Below, piece after piece: positions 26,866 to 35,360 of a DNA stretch of 64,000 nt. The notes under the pieces were generated by a model, which was not told the DNA's origin, did not search any database, and saw only the letters and a list, made by a program, of their open reading frames with translations. Position 1 is the first letter of the stretch. Every line of letters starts with the position of its first letter. A program made the translations under genes and the position numbers. The stretch comes from Acetobacterium sp. KB-1. Lineage in GTDB: Bacteria > Bacillota > Clostridia > Eubacteriales > Eubacteriaceae. Location of the stretch: assembly GCF_003260995.1 (NCBI RefSeq), contig NZ_CP030040.1, forward strand, positions 3,271,176-3,335,175. Direction: 5' to 3'.

Positions 26866-27589
26866 TTATAAAAGAATCCAGGCAAAAAACAAAGTCAGGG
26901 TTACGGCAATTAAAATCCAGTCGATGAGACCAAACCCGACCCGGCAGATATTGGTTCGTTTAATCGGCTTCCCCAGTCCCCGGGTCAGGGCAGCGGCAGA
27001 CAGTTCTTCACCAATTTTTACGGTGCACATCAGTACGGGAACAACCCGGTACTCCAACATGGCACCAATATTTTTGCCGTCAAAACGAATTCCCCGCATC
27101 CGCATGGCGTCAGAAATGGCGGCATTTTCTTCAGCCACAGTGGGAAAAAAGCGAAGCATCACCGAAAAAGGAATAATGATCTGGGGCGGTAGATGCATGC
27201 GTTCCATGGCCGCTACGAATTCGCTGATCTTGGTGGTGGTAACCAGATAATAGCCCATCACTAATGGTGGAATCAACCGGGACAGCAGGCCGGAACCAAT
27301 GACCAAAACGAGATTTAAAAGCCCCTGGGTCTGAGTGACCAGAAAGATCTCAGCACTCATGGCCAGGGCAATAAAAATAAAATAAAAAATAGCTGGCCGA
27401 TACTGACGCTCAGCAAGGAGTAGAAACAGCGGAAACAACGCTAAAAGTGGCCGTATGACAGCGGATAAGCCGCTGTAGCCACCCCCCGCCGATGAGGACA
27501 ATATTGACAACCAGAAGCATCAGAATTTTTGTTCTGGGGTCCAGCCAGAAATGACTGCGTCGCTCATTGGCAAAGGTTGATGGATTCAT
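26866..27589 (-). pseudogene. ECF transporter T component (EcfT), frameshifted
   Basis: EcfT is the membrane scaffold of ECF importers. A frame beginning with ATG at 27589 (MNPSTFANERRSHFWLDPRT, then KILMLLVVNIVLIGGG) gives the usual N-terminus but breaks into another frame near 27482-27487. The rest (YSGLSAVIRPLLALFPLFLL, then GLGKPI and LIDWILIAVTLTLFF) is in the second frame to 26866. The break lies at a run of six C on the plus strand; removing one base restores one continuous protein of about 240 residues. The ATG overlaps the stop of the S-component gene as TGATG. It may be a dead gene, a phase-variable tract or a sequencing error. Confidence 0.85.
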
Positions 27590-28170
27590 CAGGCAATACC
27601 GGCCCGTTTAAAATGTTTTTTCAGGATCGCTTTGCCCAGATAGGCCCCAGCTAATGCGCCCAGGGCGATGAACACGATCATCAGAAAGAAAACCCAGGTT
27701 GGGGTAATGGCCATCAGCGTATCAGTGTAGTAATCCCCATAACCTTCGCGAATGGTTACAAAATAACTGTCCCGCATAAAAAATATCGGAATGAATAGAG
27801 CGATTAACCACTCACTAAAAACCACGTAACCGATGCGGATCTTCCCCCAATCGGTAAAATTGCCGGATTTGAGTATCACATCGGCGATTAGTGAGAAAGC
27901 CACCCCAAAGGGAACACCAATCCAGGGATGGCCGGTGAGCATCATCAGCAGACTTAGGATAGTACCCATAATGGTGACCATCCCGAATTTATTAACTCGG
28001 GTCAGAAAAAGCATAAAGGGTATCCCGGCAACCATCGGGCAAAGAAAGGGGATCGCCAGCATTAAAACGGGAATATAACCGACCATACCGGTGACAAAGA
28101 AAACTACAAAATAAATTGCTGTAAAAATACCGACATTAATTAAATCCTTGGCTTGCAGTTTGTTGTTCAT
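27589..28170 (-). CDS. ECF transporter S component, MptS/Trep_Strep family
   Basis: This 193-residue membrane protein has about six helices. The opening KDLINVGIFTAIYFVVFFVT and the PFLCPMVAGIPFMLFLTRVN and LTGHPWIGVPFGVAFSLIAD segments fit the Trep_Strep/MptS group of S components. It should bind the substrate and dock on EcfT-EcfAA' from the same operon. The substrate is not known for this family. It is the first gene of the operon, facing away from the AraC regulator. Confidence 0.83.
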   Translation of the reverse strand: MNNKLQAKDLINVGIFTAIYFVVFFVTGMVGYIPVLMLAIPFLCPMVAGIPFMLFLTRVNKFGMVTIMGTILSLLMMLTGHPWIGVPFGVAFSLIADVILKSGNFTDWGKIRIGYVVFSEWLIALFIPIFFMRDSYFVTIREGYGDYYTDTLMAITPTWVFFLMIVFIALGALAGAYLGKAILKKHFKRAGIA

Positions 28171-28231
28171 AAAAACCTCCTGAAGTAAAGCACATAATAG
28201 TTAGACAAAGCTAACTGAATCTGCCAAAATA

Positions 28232-28249
28232 AACCGCCTGCTGGCGGTT
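28232..28249. promoter_or_regulatory. hairpin in the ECF/AraC divergent region
   Basis: AACCGCC and GGCGGTT with a four-base loop lie between the divergent ECF operon and AraC gene. Role unknown; it may be an operator or an attenuator. Confidence 0.4.
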
Positions 28250-28444
28250 ATTTAAATAGATTCAATGAAAGCATAGCAATTTATCATGATTATTTCCACT
28301 CTGATTCGTTAATAAGGCTCCAAAAAGACAAAAATTTCAATGGCAGATAAGAGTTATTAAATTTTTTGATGTCAATTAAATGAAAAGCTTGTGATTCTTC
28401 TTAGAAAAGTGTTATACTTATATAACAATAATGGAGGGACTGAA

Positions 28445-29431
28445 ATGGGGTTTCTATTTGAGAATTTAAAACACTATCATAGCAATATAAAAATAGTAGC
28501 GATAAACGAACACTGTACCGTTTATGAATTTTTTGCAGAAAACGGAAAGGGAACCATGACAAGCTATGAGGTCTTTCCGGGAATTGAGCTGACCTATAAT
28601 GACTTTAAGATGGGGGAGTGTTTTGACAATCGGTATCCCAAAAAAAATGTCATGGAAATCAATCATTGTAATCAGGGACGTTTTGAAACGGAATTGCAGG
28701 ATGGATCCTTTGTTTATTTGAAAGAGGGAGATTTTTCCGTCAATATGTTAGGAAGGCGGACAAAAAATTCCAGTTTTCCGCTGGAGCATTATTACGGCAT
28801 TTCGGTGGTGATTGATTTAGAAGCGGCCAAAACACTTTCGAATCATTTGATGGAGGATATCGAAATCGATCTTTATGCGTTGCGGGAGCGGCTCTGTTTC
28901 GGGGATCATTGTTTTATTATGCGGGCTACGACAGCGATTAATCATATTTTTTCGGAGCTTTACACCGTTCCGAATGAAATTAAACGGGGGTATTTTAAAT
29001 TAAAAATTTTGGAGCTGTTTTTGTTTCTTAGCACCGTTGATGTCAGTCAGAATTTTGAGGTGCCGCAATATTTAAGTCGTGTTCAGGTGGAGTGTGTTAA
29101 ACAGATCAAGCACTATCTGGTTAGTCATCTGGATCAGCAATTTACCTTAAATGAGCTTTCGCGCCAATTTGGTATTTCATTAACGGCCATGAAAACCTGT
29201 TTTAAAGGGGTCTATGGCACAACCATTTTTTCTTTTGTCCGGGGCTATCGCATGCAGATTGCCGCCCAGATGCTCTTAGAAGGAAAAGAAAATGTCACTG
29301 AAATTGCCGGGCGAGTGGGTTACAGTAATGCCAGCAAATTCGCTGCCGCCTTTAAAAAGGAGTTGGCCGTATCACCAATGCAATATAAAAAAAATTGTCT
29401 AATTGGAGTCGGAAGCATCCGGTTGGAGTAG
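28445..29431 (+). CDS. AraC family regulator
   Basis: This 328-residue regulator has a C-terminal AraC/XylS DNA-binding domain of two helix-turn-helices (LNELSRQFGISLTAMKTCFK and VTEIAGRVGYSNASKFAAAF, ending KELAVSPMQYKK) and a 220-residue N-terminal sensing domain with no recognised fold. ATG 28445 follows GGAGGGAC. It lies between the divergent ECF operon and the two ABC exporter genes, an arrangement similar to that of YbtA beside the YbtP/YbtQ siderophore transporters. It is likely an activator of one or both arms. Confidence 0.88.
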   Translation: MGFLFENLKHYHSNIKIVAINEHCTVYEFFAENGKGTMTSYEVFPGIELTYNDFKMGECFDNRYPKKNVMEINHCNQGRFETELQDGSFVYLKEGDFSVNMLGRRTKNSSFPLEHYYGISVVIDLEAAKTLSNHLMEDIEIDLYALRERLCFGDHCFIMRATTAINHIFSELYTVPNEIKRGYFKLKILELFLFLSTVDVSQNFEVPQYLSRVQVECVKQIKHYLVSHLDQQFTLNELSRQFGISLTAMKTCFKGVYGTTIFSFVRGYRMQIAAQMLLEGKENVTEIAGRVGYSNASKFAAAFKKELAVSPMQYKKNCLIGVGSIRLE

Positions 29432-29457
29432 AGAAGGGGAGATAGAATGCATATAAT

Positions 29458-29487
29458 CAGCCTTGTTAGGAATTCCTAACAAGGCTG
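29458..29487. promoter_or_regulatory. 30-bp perfect palindrome between AraC and exporter genes
   Basis: CAGCCTTGTTAGG and CCTAACAAGGCTG arms around AATT form a perfect palindrome. A weak T-stretch follows, so it may be an attenuator or a terminator, or an operator for the AraC protein. Confidence 0.6.
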
Positions 29488-29516
29488 TACTTTTTGGAAA
29501 AAGAAAGGATAAACGT

Positions 29517-31337
29517 ATGCACACAGAAAAAAAGAAGTTTATTTTAAAAAGGTTTACTCCCTATATGGGAAGAAAGAAAGTGCTTTTGCCCGTATCGCTG
29601 ATCTTGTCAGGCTTATCAGCGGTGCTTAATATTGTACCTTTTGTGTTTGTCTGGTTCATTACCCGGGAGCTGTTGTTAAATCCGCAGATGACCCAGCTGA
29701 GCAATATCGATTTTTATGCCTGGCTGGCATTGGGGTGCGCCATATTGGGCGTGGTTATTTATTTTTTGTCGTTGTTAAGCTCTCATCTGGCGGCTTTTCA
29801 TGTCGAAATCGGAATGCAGAAGCTGGGTATGGAAAGAATTATGGCCATGCCGCTGGGCTTTTTTGATCAGCATTCCAGTGGGAAAATCAGAAAGATTGTC
29901 AATGATGGTGCCGCCACAACCCACGGCTTTTTAGCCCATCAATTGCCGGACATTGCTGGCAGCGTGGTTTCTCCTATTGTACTGATCGTACTGATTTTTA
30001 CGGTCGACTGGCGGATGGGTTTGGCTTCGATGATTCCGATTATAATTGGTTTTATCACTATGAGCTTTATGATGAGCGATAAGGGCAAGGAATTTCAGAA
30101 GCGCTATTATGATGCCCTGGAAGAAATGAGCTCGGAGTCGGTGGAATACATTCGCGGCATTCCGGTAGTGAAAACCTTTGGTCAAAGCATTTTTTCGTTT
30201 AAGCGGTTTTATGACAGTATTGTTAAATATAAAGAGATGGTAGCGGCCTACACCCGACTCTGGCAAAAACCGATGTCGTTTTATACCGTGGTGATGCAGT
30301 CGGCCGTTTTTTTTCTGATCCCGATGGCAATTTTGCTCATTGGCAGAGGGGATAGCCTGCCGATGGTGTTGGCAGATTTTATTTTTTATTTATTGCTCAC
30401 GCCGATATTTTCGATGCTGCTAATGAAATCCATGCACTTTCAGCAAAACACCATGATTGCCGAACAGGCCATCGATCGGTTTGATCACCTGATTCAATAT
30501 CCGGCAATGGCGGAGGCAAAAAAAACCGAACGCATCGAAGAATACAGTCTGGAATTTAAAGACGTGGTGTTTTCCTATCAAGGGGCCGATAAAAAAGCCA
30601 TTGATAAAATCAGTTTTAAATTAAAACCAGGAGAAACCATGGCTTTAGTTGGGGCCTCTGGTGGCGGAAAAACCACGATTGCCCGGCTGGCAGCCCGGTT
30701 TTGGGATGTCGATGCGGGGGAAGTGCTAGTCGGCGGAATTAATGTCAAAGCGATTCCCAAAAACGAACTAATGGATAAGATTGCTCTGGTTTTCCAGAAC
30801 ACCAAGCTTTTTAAGGCCACATTAAAAGAAAACATTGTCTTCGGGAAAGAAGGCGTTAATAGCGAAACAATTAACCGTGCCATTGATTTATCGCAGTCGC
30901 GGGAAATCATTGATCACCTTCCCGGGGGTATGAATACCGTGATCGGGGCAAAAGGGACCTACCTTTCCGGCGGTGAGCAACAACGGATTGCGATTGCTCG
31001 GGCCATGGTCAAGGATGCGCCGATTGTGCTGCTCGATGAAGCCACTGCCTTTGCCGATCCGGAAAATGAGCATTTAATCCAGAAAGCCCTTAAAGCCTTG
31101 AGTAAGGGAAAAACAACACTGATGATCGCTCACCGCCTGACCAGCGTTCAAAATGTGGATCGGATTCTAGTGATTAACAATGGTCGAATCGTCGAGCAGG
31201 GCCGTCATCAGGACTTGCTGGAGCGAGGCGGTTGTTACCGAAGAATGTGGGATGAATATCAACAAACCGTGGCGTGGAAAATCGACGCCCGCAGTGCAAA
31301 CAATGGAGGTCAAGATGATCAAATACTTTCAAAATAA
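29517..31337 (+). CDS. ABC exporter-type half transporter, first subunit
   Basis: This 606-residue inner-membrane protein has six N-terminal transmembrane helices (LLPVSLILSGLSAVLNIVPF and so on) and a C-terminal ATPase with Walker A GASGGGKTT, signature YLSGGEQQRI and LLDEATAFADPENE. Length and domain order fit the type IV exporter fold (MsbA, IrtAB/YbtPQ). It overlaps the next subunit by 23 bases, suggesting a heterodimer. YbtPQ and IrtAB of this fold import siderophores; that role here is inferred from the AraC context only. ATG 29517 follows AAAGGAT. Confidence 0.88.
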   Translation: MHTEKKKFILKRFTPYMGRKKVLLPVSLILSGLSAVLNIVPFVFVWFITRELLLNPQMTQLSNIDFYAWLALGCAILGVVIYFLSLLSSHLAAFHVEIGMQKLGMERIMAMPLGFFDQHSSGKIRKIVNDGAATTHGFLAHQLPDIAGSVVSPIVLIVLIFTVDWRMGLASMIPIIIGFITMSFMMSDKGKEFQKRYYDALEEMSSESVEYIRGIPVVKTFGQSIFSFKRFYDSIVKYKEMVAAYTRLWQKPMSFYTVVMQSAVFFLIPMAILLIGRGDSLPMVLADFIFYLLLTPIFSMLLMKSMHFQQNTMIAEQAIDRFDHLIQYPAMAEAKKTERIEEYSLEFKDVVFSYQGADKKAIDKISFKLKPGETMALVGASGGGKTTIARLAARFWDVDAGEVLVGGINVKAIPKNELMDKIALVFQNTKLFKATLKENIVFGKEGVNSETINRAIDLSQSREIIDHLPGGMNTVIGAKGTYLSGGEQQRIAIARAMVKDAPIVLLDEATAFADPENEHLIQKALKALSKGKTTLMIAHRLTSVQNVDRILVINNGRIVEQGRHQDLLERGGCYRRMWDEYQQTVAWKIDARSANNGGQDDQILSK

Positions 31338-33045
31338 ATATGCCATGTCGGAAAAAGGGGCTAGCGATTTTTTTAAGGCCATAATCTGGACAATTGTTAT
31401 GGAATTTTCCTTTATGGCACCGGTGGTTCTTGGCTTTATCTTTTTAGATGAATACATGCAGGTGCTGTTATCACCAGCGACTTCACCGCAAAACAGTTTA
31501 ATGTATTATGTGATCATGGCGGTGGTATTTTTCCTGGTGATGTTTGCGATCGCTTATTTTCAGTACCGCTTGGCCTACACCAAGATCTATGAGGAAAGTG
31601 CCAAAAGTAGGATCAATCTGGCTGAAACACTGCGCAAGCTACCGCTGGCTTTTTTTGGAAAAAAGGACATTGCCGATTTAAGTTCAACCATCATGGAAGA
31701 TGCAACCCAGATTGAAACCCTTTTTTCTCATGCGGTTCCCCAGATTTATGCCTCTGTGATCACAATTATGGTGATGGGGATCATGATGTTTTTCTATAAT
31801 TGGCAGTTATCCCTGGCAGTTTTCTGGGTTGTGCCAGTGGCGGCGCTGGTTTTTTATTTGTCCAGAAAATACCAGAGTACGGTGCACAACGAGCTTTATC
31901 AGAGTAAAAGAGTGATTTCAGATAAGATGCAGGAAGGGCTCGATTCCGCTCAGGAAATAAAATCCTACAATCAGGAAGCGACCTTTTCAAAAGAACTGGG
32001 GGGATTGCTTGATCAACTGGAAAACGACATGATTAAAGGGGAGCTGTTAACCGGGGCGGCCATTAATCTTTCCTATGTGCTGCTTAAGCTGGGGCTTCCT
32101 AGTGTGATGCTATACGGGGCCACGCTGTTAGCCCAGGGCACGATCAACGTTTTTGCTTATCTGGTTTTTATGGTCATTACCGCTCGGATCTATAACCCGA
32201 TTATGGATGTGATGAATAACCTGGCCCTGCTCTTATATCTAAATGTCCGCATCGACCGGATGAAAGAGATGGCCCAGATGCCCAAGCAGGAAGGAGTCAC
32301 CGCATTTAATCCGCAACACTATCATGTCGAGTTTAAGAATGTCGGTTTTTCTTATCAGGATGATATAGAAACCTTGAAAGATATCAGTTTTACCGCCCGC
32401 CAGGGAGAAGTCACCGCTCTGGTGGGACCCTCCGGCGGCGGAAAAAGCACCATTGCCAAGCTGGCGGCACGCTTCTGGGATATTGAAAAAGGGGCCATTA
32501 CCCTGGGTGGCAATGACATTTCCCAGGTTGACCCGGAGGCCCTGCTTAATCATTATTCGATCGTTTTTCAGGATGTTACCCTGTTTAATTCCAGTGTTCT
32601 GGAGAACATTCGCCTGGGAAAAAAAGATGCCTCTGATGTGGAAGTTTTTAAAGCAGCCCAACTGGCCCAATGCGACGAGTTTGTCAAGCAACTGCCTCAG
32701 GGTTATGATACCTGGATCGGGGAAAATGGCGAAAAATTGTCCGGCGGCGAACGCCAGCGAATCTCGATTGCCCGGGCGATTTTAAAAGATGCACCGATTA
32801 TTCTGCTCGATGAGGCAACCGCGTCCCTGGACGCTGAAAATGAAAGCAAGATTCAAAGTGCCCTGGGCGAGCTGGTAAAAAACAAGACCGTGCTGATTAT
32901 TGCCCATCGCATGCGAACTGTTTTAGGGGCCGATAAAATTGTGGTCATCAAGGATGGCATGATTGCTGAAACTGGAAGTCCTCAGGTACTTAAAGAGAAA
33001 AAGGGCATCTTTGCAACCATGCTGACGGCCCAATATGAGCGATAG
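31315..33045 (+). CDS. ABC exporter-type half transporter, second subunit
   Basis: This 576-residue partner has six helices (IWTIVMEFSFMAPVVLGFIF first) and an ATPase with GPSGGGKST, KLSGGERQRIS and LLDEATASLDAENE. ATG 31315 follows GGAGG inside the end of the preceding gene, so translation is coupled. Its signature and D-loop are canonical, while the first subunit has AFADPE in the D-loop, a common difference in heterodimeric exporters with one weaker site. A terminator follows. Confidence 0.9.
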   Translation: MIKYFQNKYAMSEKGASDFFKAIIWTIVMEFSFMAPVVLGFIFLDEYMQVLLSPATSPQNSLMYYVIMAVVFFLVMFAIAYFQYRLAYTKIYEESAKSRINLAETLRKLPLAFFGKKDIADLSSTIMEDATQIETLFSHAVPQIYASVITIMVMGIMMFFYNWQLSLAVFWVVPVAALVFYLSRKYQSTVHNELYQSKRVISDKMQEGLDSAQEIKSYNQEATFSKELGGLLDQLENDMIKGELLTGAAINLSYVLLKLGLPSVMLYGATLLAQGTINVFAYLVFMVITARIYNPIMDVMNNLALLLYLNVRIDRMKEMAQMPKQEGVTAFNPQHYHVEFKNVGFSYQDDIETLKDISFTARQGEVTALVGPSGGGKSTIAKLAARFWDIEKGAITLGGNDISQVDPEALLNHYSIVFQDVTLFNSSVLENIRLGKKDASDVEVFKAAQLAQCDEFVKQLPQGYDTWIGENGEKLSGGERQRISIARAILKDAPIILLDEATASLDAENESKIQSALGELVKNKTVLIIAHRMRTVLGADKIVVIKDGMIAETGSPQVLKEKKGIFATMLTAQYER

Positions 33046-33073
33046 TTGTTTAATACAAAATAAGAATCAAAAA

Positions 33074-33107
33074 AAAGCGCTGCATTGTACAATGCAGTGC
33101 TTTTTTT
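33074..33107. terminator. bidirectional terminator after the exporter pair
   Basis: AGCGCTGCATT and AATGCAGTGCT arms around GTAC, with A-run before and T7 after. Confidence 0.9.
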
Positions 33108-33111
33108 ACGG

Positions 33112-33220
33112 CTATTCTATATCGGTGGAGGAATCTTCTACAGCAATGGTTTTAATACCAAAGAAAAACCCTAAGTACCAGACTGATACACCCCAGTAAC
33201 AGATACAAAGCCTTTTTCAT
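33112..33220 (-). pseudogene. candidate small membrane-peptide gene with a frameshift
   Basis: From ATG 33220, with TTGAGGT upstream, the frame reads MKKALYLLLGCISLVL and then ends early at 33152. A single-base shift would let it continue as GFFFGIKTIAVEDSSTDIE to TAG 33112-33114. The span is 109 bases, one more than a multiple of three. I do not recognise a family. It may be a broken gene or chance. Confidence 0.35.
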
Positions 33221-33346
33221 TTGCTTACCTCAAGACTTTTTTAAAAATAGTCGGTAACTTTTATAGTTGGTGCCGGATCGCCGCAAGACGATCGGTTTAT
33301 CACGCGTTCAGGTTGGGAAAAGACGCCAATAGCACTCGTTCAAAAA

Positions 33347-33385
33347 ATAAAAAGCGTGCAACATGAGCGAATTCATGCCGCACGT
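33347..33385 (-). terminator. terminator of lctA
   Basis: On the minus strand CGTGCGGCATGA and TCATGTTGCACG arms are followed by a T-run, four bases past the GntR-gene stop. Confidence 0.8.
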
Positions 33386-33388
33386 TTC

Positions 33389-34099
33389 TCAATTTTTATC
33401 AATCTCTAATCCGGCCACAAATCCGTCGATCAGATCCATATGCTGAGACATGGCAAAGGCCGCATTAAGGGGTTCTTTAGCTTTTAGGGCATTGAGGATT
33501 TTACGGTGTTGCAAATCAATCACCGGGCCGCGTTCCTCATCTGTTAAGATGGCAATTCGAATATCTTTGATCAACGCTTCAATCAGTGTTGCCGACGATA
33601 ATAAAACGTTATGAATCATCTTGTTTTCCGAGGCCATGGCAATCTCATAGTGAAAGCGCTTGTCCAGTTCTGCCCGAATAGCTTCATCGGTTTCAGTTTC
33701 AATGGCATCGCAGAGTTTTTCAAGACTGGCAAAACGTTCAGGGGTCATTTTTTTTGCCGCCAGTTTGGCCGCCTCGGTTTCCAGCGCCCGGCGGAGCTCC
33801 TGGACCTCTCTGAGCTGACCATTGCTCAGCCAGAACATAATGGTCAGGGGCTGGGTCAGGGTATCTTCAAAATCCTCAGCAATAAAATTGCCTTCACCCT
33901 GCTGACAGACCACCAGACCAATCATCTCCAATGCGCGAATGGCTTCACGGATGGTGGCCCGGGATACGCCTAATTGCTCGGCCCATTGCCGTTCAGAGGG
34001 CAGTCGGTCACCGCTTTTTAAATTACCTTTGACAATATTTTCTTTAATTTGCTCGTAAATCTGCAAATATATTTTGGTGTGTGCAATTTCTTTAAACAT
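33389..34099 (-). CDS. lctA: FadR-type GntR regulator of lactate genes
   Basis: This 236-residue repressor has a GntR helix-turn-helix (KSGDRLPSERQWAEQLGVSR, ATIREAIRALEMIGLV) and a C-terminal FCD helical domain with the metal-binding Asp/His pattern (LDKRFHYEIAMAS, LQHRKILNALKA). This is the LldR/FadR group that senses lactate or related acids. It is divergent from the lct operon and a TGGTCTGACCA operator lies at that operon's transcription start, matching the FadR/PdhR type. Lactate as inducer is inferred from the locus. Confidence 0.9.
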   Translation of the reverse strand: MFKEIAHTKIYLQIYEQIKENIVKGNLKSGDRLPSERQWAEQLGVSRATIREAIRALEMIGLVVCQQGEGNFIAEDFEDTLTQPLTIMFWLSNGQLREVQELRRALETEAAKLAAKKMTPERFASLEKLCDAIETETDEAIRAELDKRFHYEIAMASENKMIHNVLLSSATLIEALIKDIRIAILTDEERGPVIDLQHRKILNALKAKEPLNAAFAMSQHMDLIDGFVAGLEIDKN

Positions 34100-34225
34100 C
34101 TAAACACTTCTTTTCATTCAATTTTATAAAAGTCATAATACATTATTATACCATAGCCGGTTTTAAAATTCAAAAGGATAAAAAAACGGAACGTAAAGTT
34201 TTTTTTGAAAACGTTATTTTAACAC

Positions 34226-34254
34226 TTGACAAGGATTTACGAAACGCATATAAT
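34226..34254 (+). promoter_or_regulatory. sigma-A promoter of lctBCDEF
   Basis: Exact TTGACA and TATAAT with 17-base spacing; transcription would start near 34261. Confidence 0.88.
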
Positions 34255-34264
34255 GGCAACAGGT

Positions 34265-34281
34265 TAGTGGTCTGACCACTA
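34265..34281. promoter_or_regulatory. FadR-type operator of the lct operon
   Basis: TAGTGGTCTGACCACTA is a perfect palindrome with the TGGTnnnACCA core of FadR/PdhR/LldR sites. It begins about five bases after the predicted transcription start, a blocking position. Confidence 0.85.
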
Positions 34282-34369
34282 GACCAATGATAGTAGAATT
34301 TTATCAAATTTTATCAGAATTTTTGTCAAGCGGTTTATGAATGGGTTTAAGAGGGTTTAACAGGTAACA

Positions 34370-34439
34370 GCGAAATTTATAATGAGCGATCAGTGTCTTG
34401 CTGCCGCTTGCAAAAAAAACGGCAGCAAAAAAATTTCGC
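34370..34439 (+). promoter_or_regulatory. structured hairpin in the lct leader
   Basis: Outer arms GCGAAATTT and AAATTTCGC enclose an inner stem TGCTGCCG/CGGCAGCA. It lies in a 270-base untranslated leader. No known riboswitch was recognised. Confidence 0.55.
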
Positions 34440-34538
34440 ATGGATAATGATGTGCATAATTAGGCATTTGCAAAACGGAACACAAAGCTCATGAGTCACT
34501 TACAAATGTCAATTTAATTTATTTTATGGAGGGTGAGT

Positions 34539-35342
34539 ATGAAAATACTGGTATGTATCAAACAGGTTCCTGGAACGTCCAATGTGGAAGTGGATCCGGA
34601 AACAGGGGTCCTGATTCGGGATGGGGTTGAATCAAAGCTGAACCCCTATGATTTATATGGCTTGGAAACGGCATTTCGTTTAAAAGAAGAATTAGGCGGT
34701 ACGATTACGACCTTGTCAATGGGGCCGATGCAAAGCAAAGCGGTGCTTTTTGAATCGTTTTACATGGGTGCCGATGAGGGATGTTTATTATCAGACCGAA
34801 AATTCGGTGGTGCCGATGTAGTAGCGACGAGCTATACATTAGCCCAAGGTGCTAAAAAACTGGGCGATTTTGATCTGATCATCTGTGGCAAGCAGACCAC
34901 CGATGGTGATACTGCCCAAGTTGGCCCGGAAATGGCCGAATTTCTGGGAGTTCCCCACGTTACTAATGTGATCAAAATTCTAGTTGCCGATGAAAAGGGA
35001 CTGACCCTGCAAATGAATATGGAAGAATCCCTGGAAATCCAGCGGGTACCATACCCTTGCCTGATCACCGTTGATAAGGATATTTATACCCCGCGATTAC
35101 CTTCTTATAAACGCAAACTGGAAATCTCCGAAAATCCCGAAATTAAGGTGTTAACGCTAAAAGATATGTACGATAACGACGAAAAAAAATATGGACTCAG
35201 CGGCTCTCCTACCCAGGTAGAACGGATCTTCCCACCAGAAAGCAACGTGCAAAAAACAAGCTTTTCCGGTGATGGCAAGGTTCTGGCAGAGGCACTGATG
35301 GGAATTTTAACCGAAAAAAAATATTTAGGAAAAAATAGTTAG
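34539..35342 (+). CDS. lctB: electron-transfer flavoprotein beta subunit (lactate dehydrogenase complex)
   Basis: This 267-residue subunit forms EtfAB with the next gene. It opens [20 protein letters not shown] and has the EtfB signature region [14 protein letters not shown] and the nucleotide-side [20 protein letters not shown]. In Acetobacterium the EtfAB-LDH complex oxidises lactate with NAD+ by using reduced ferredoxin (flavin-based electron confurcation). The GTG at 34533 overlaps the GGAGGG site; ATG 34539 is the start. It is the first gene of the lct operon. Confidence 0.95.
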   Translation: MKILVCIKQVPGTSNVEVDPETGVLIRDGVESKLNPYDLYGLETAFRLKEELGGTITTLSMGPMQSKAVLFESFYMGADEGCLLSDRKFGGADVVATSYTLAQGAKKLGDFDLIICGKQTTDGDTAQVGPEMAEFLGVPHVTNVIKILVADEKGLTLQMNMEESLEIQRVPYPCLITVDKDIYTPRLPSYKRKLEISENPEIKVLTLKDMYDNDEKKYGLSGSPTQVERIFPPESNVQKTSFSGDGKVLAEALMGILTEKKYLGKNS

Positions 35343-35360
35343 GATAGAAAGGAAAAAATC

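Noticed and set aside
28201-28445. Fur box in the AraC/ECF intergenic region
   Set aside because: TTATCATGATTAT is only a partial match to the 19-bp Fur consensus and AT-rich sequence gives such matches by chance.
33245-33340. Another copy of the same repeat before lctA
   Set aside because: Only a short GGATCGCCG-like word is shared; the ends are absent.
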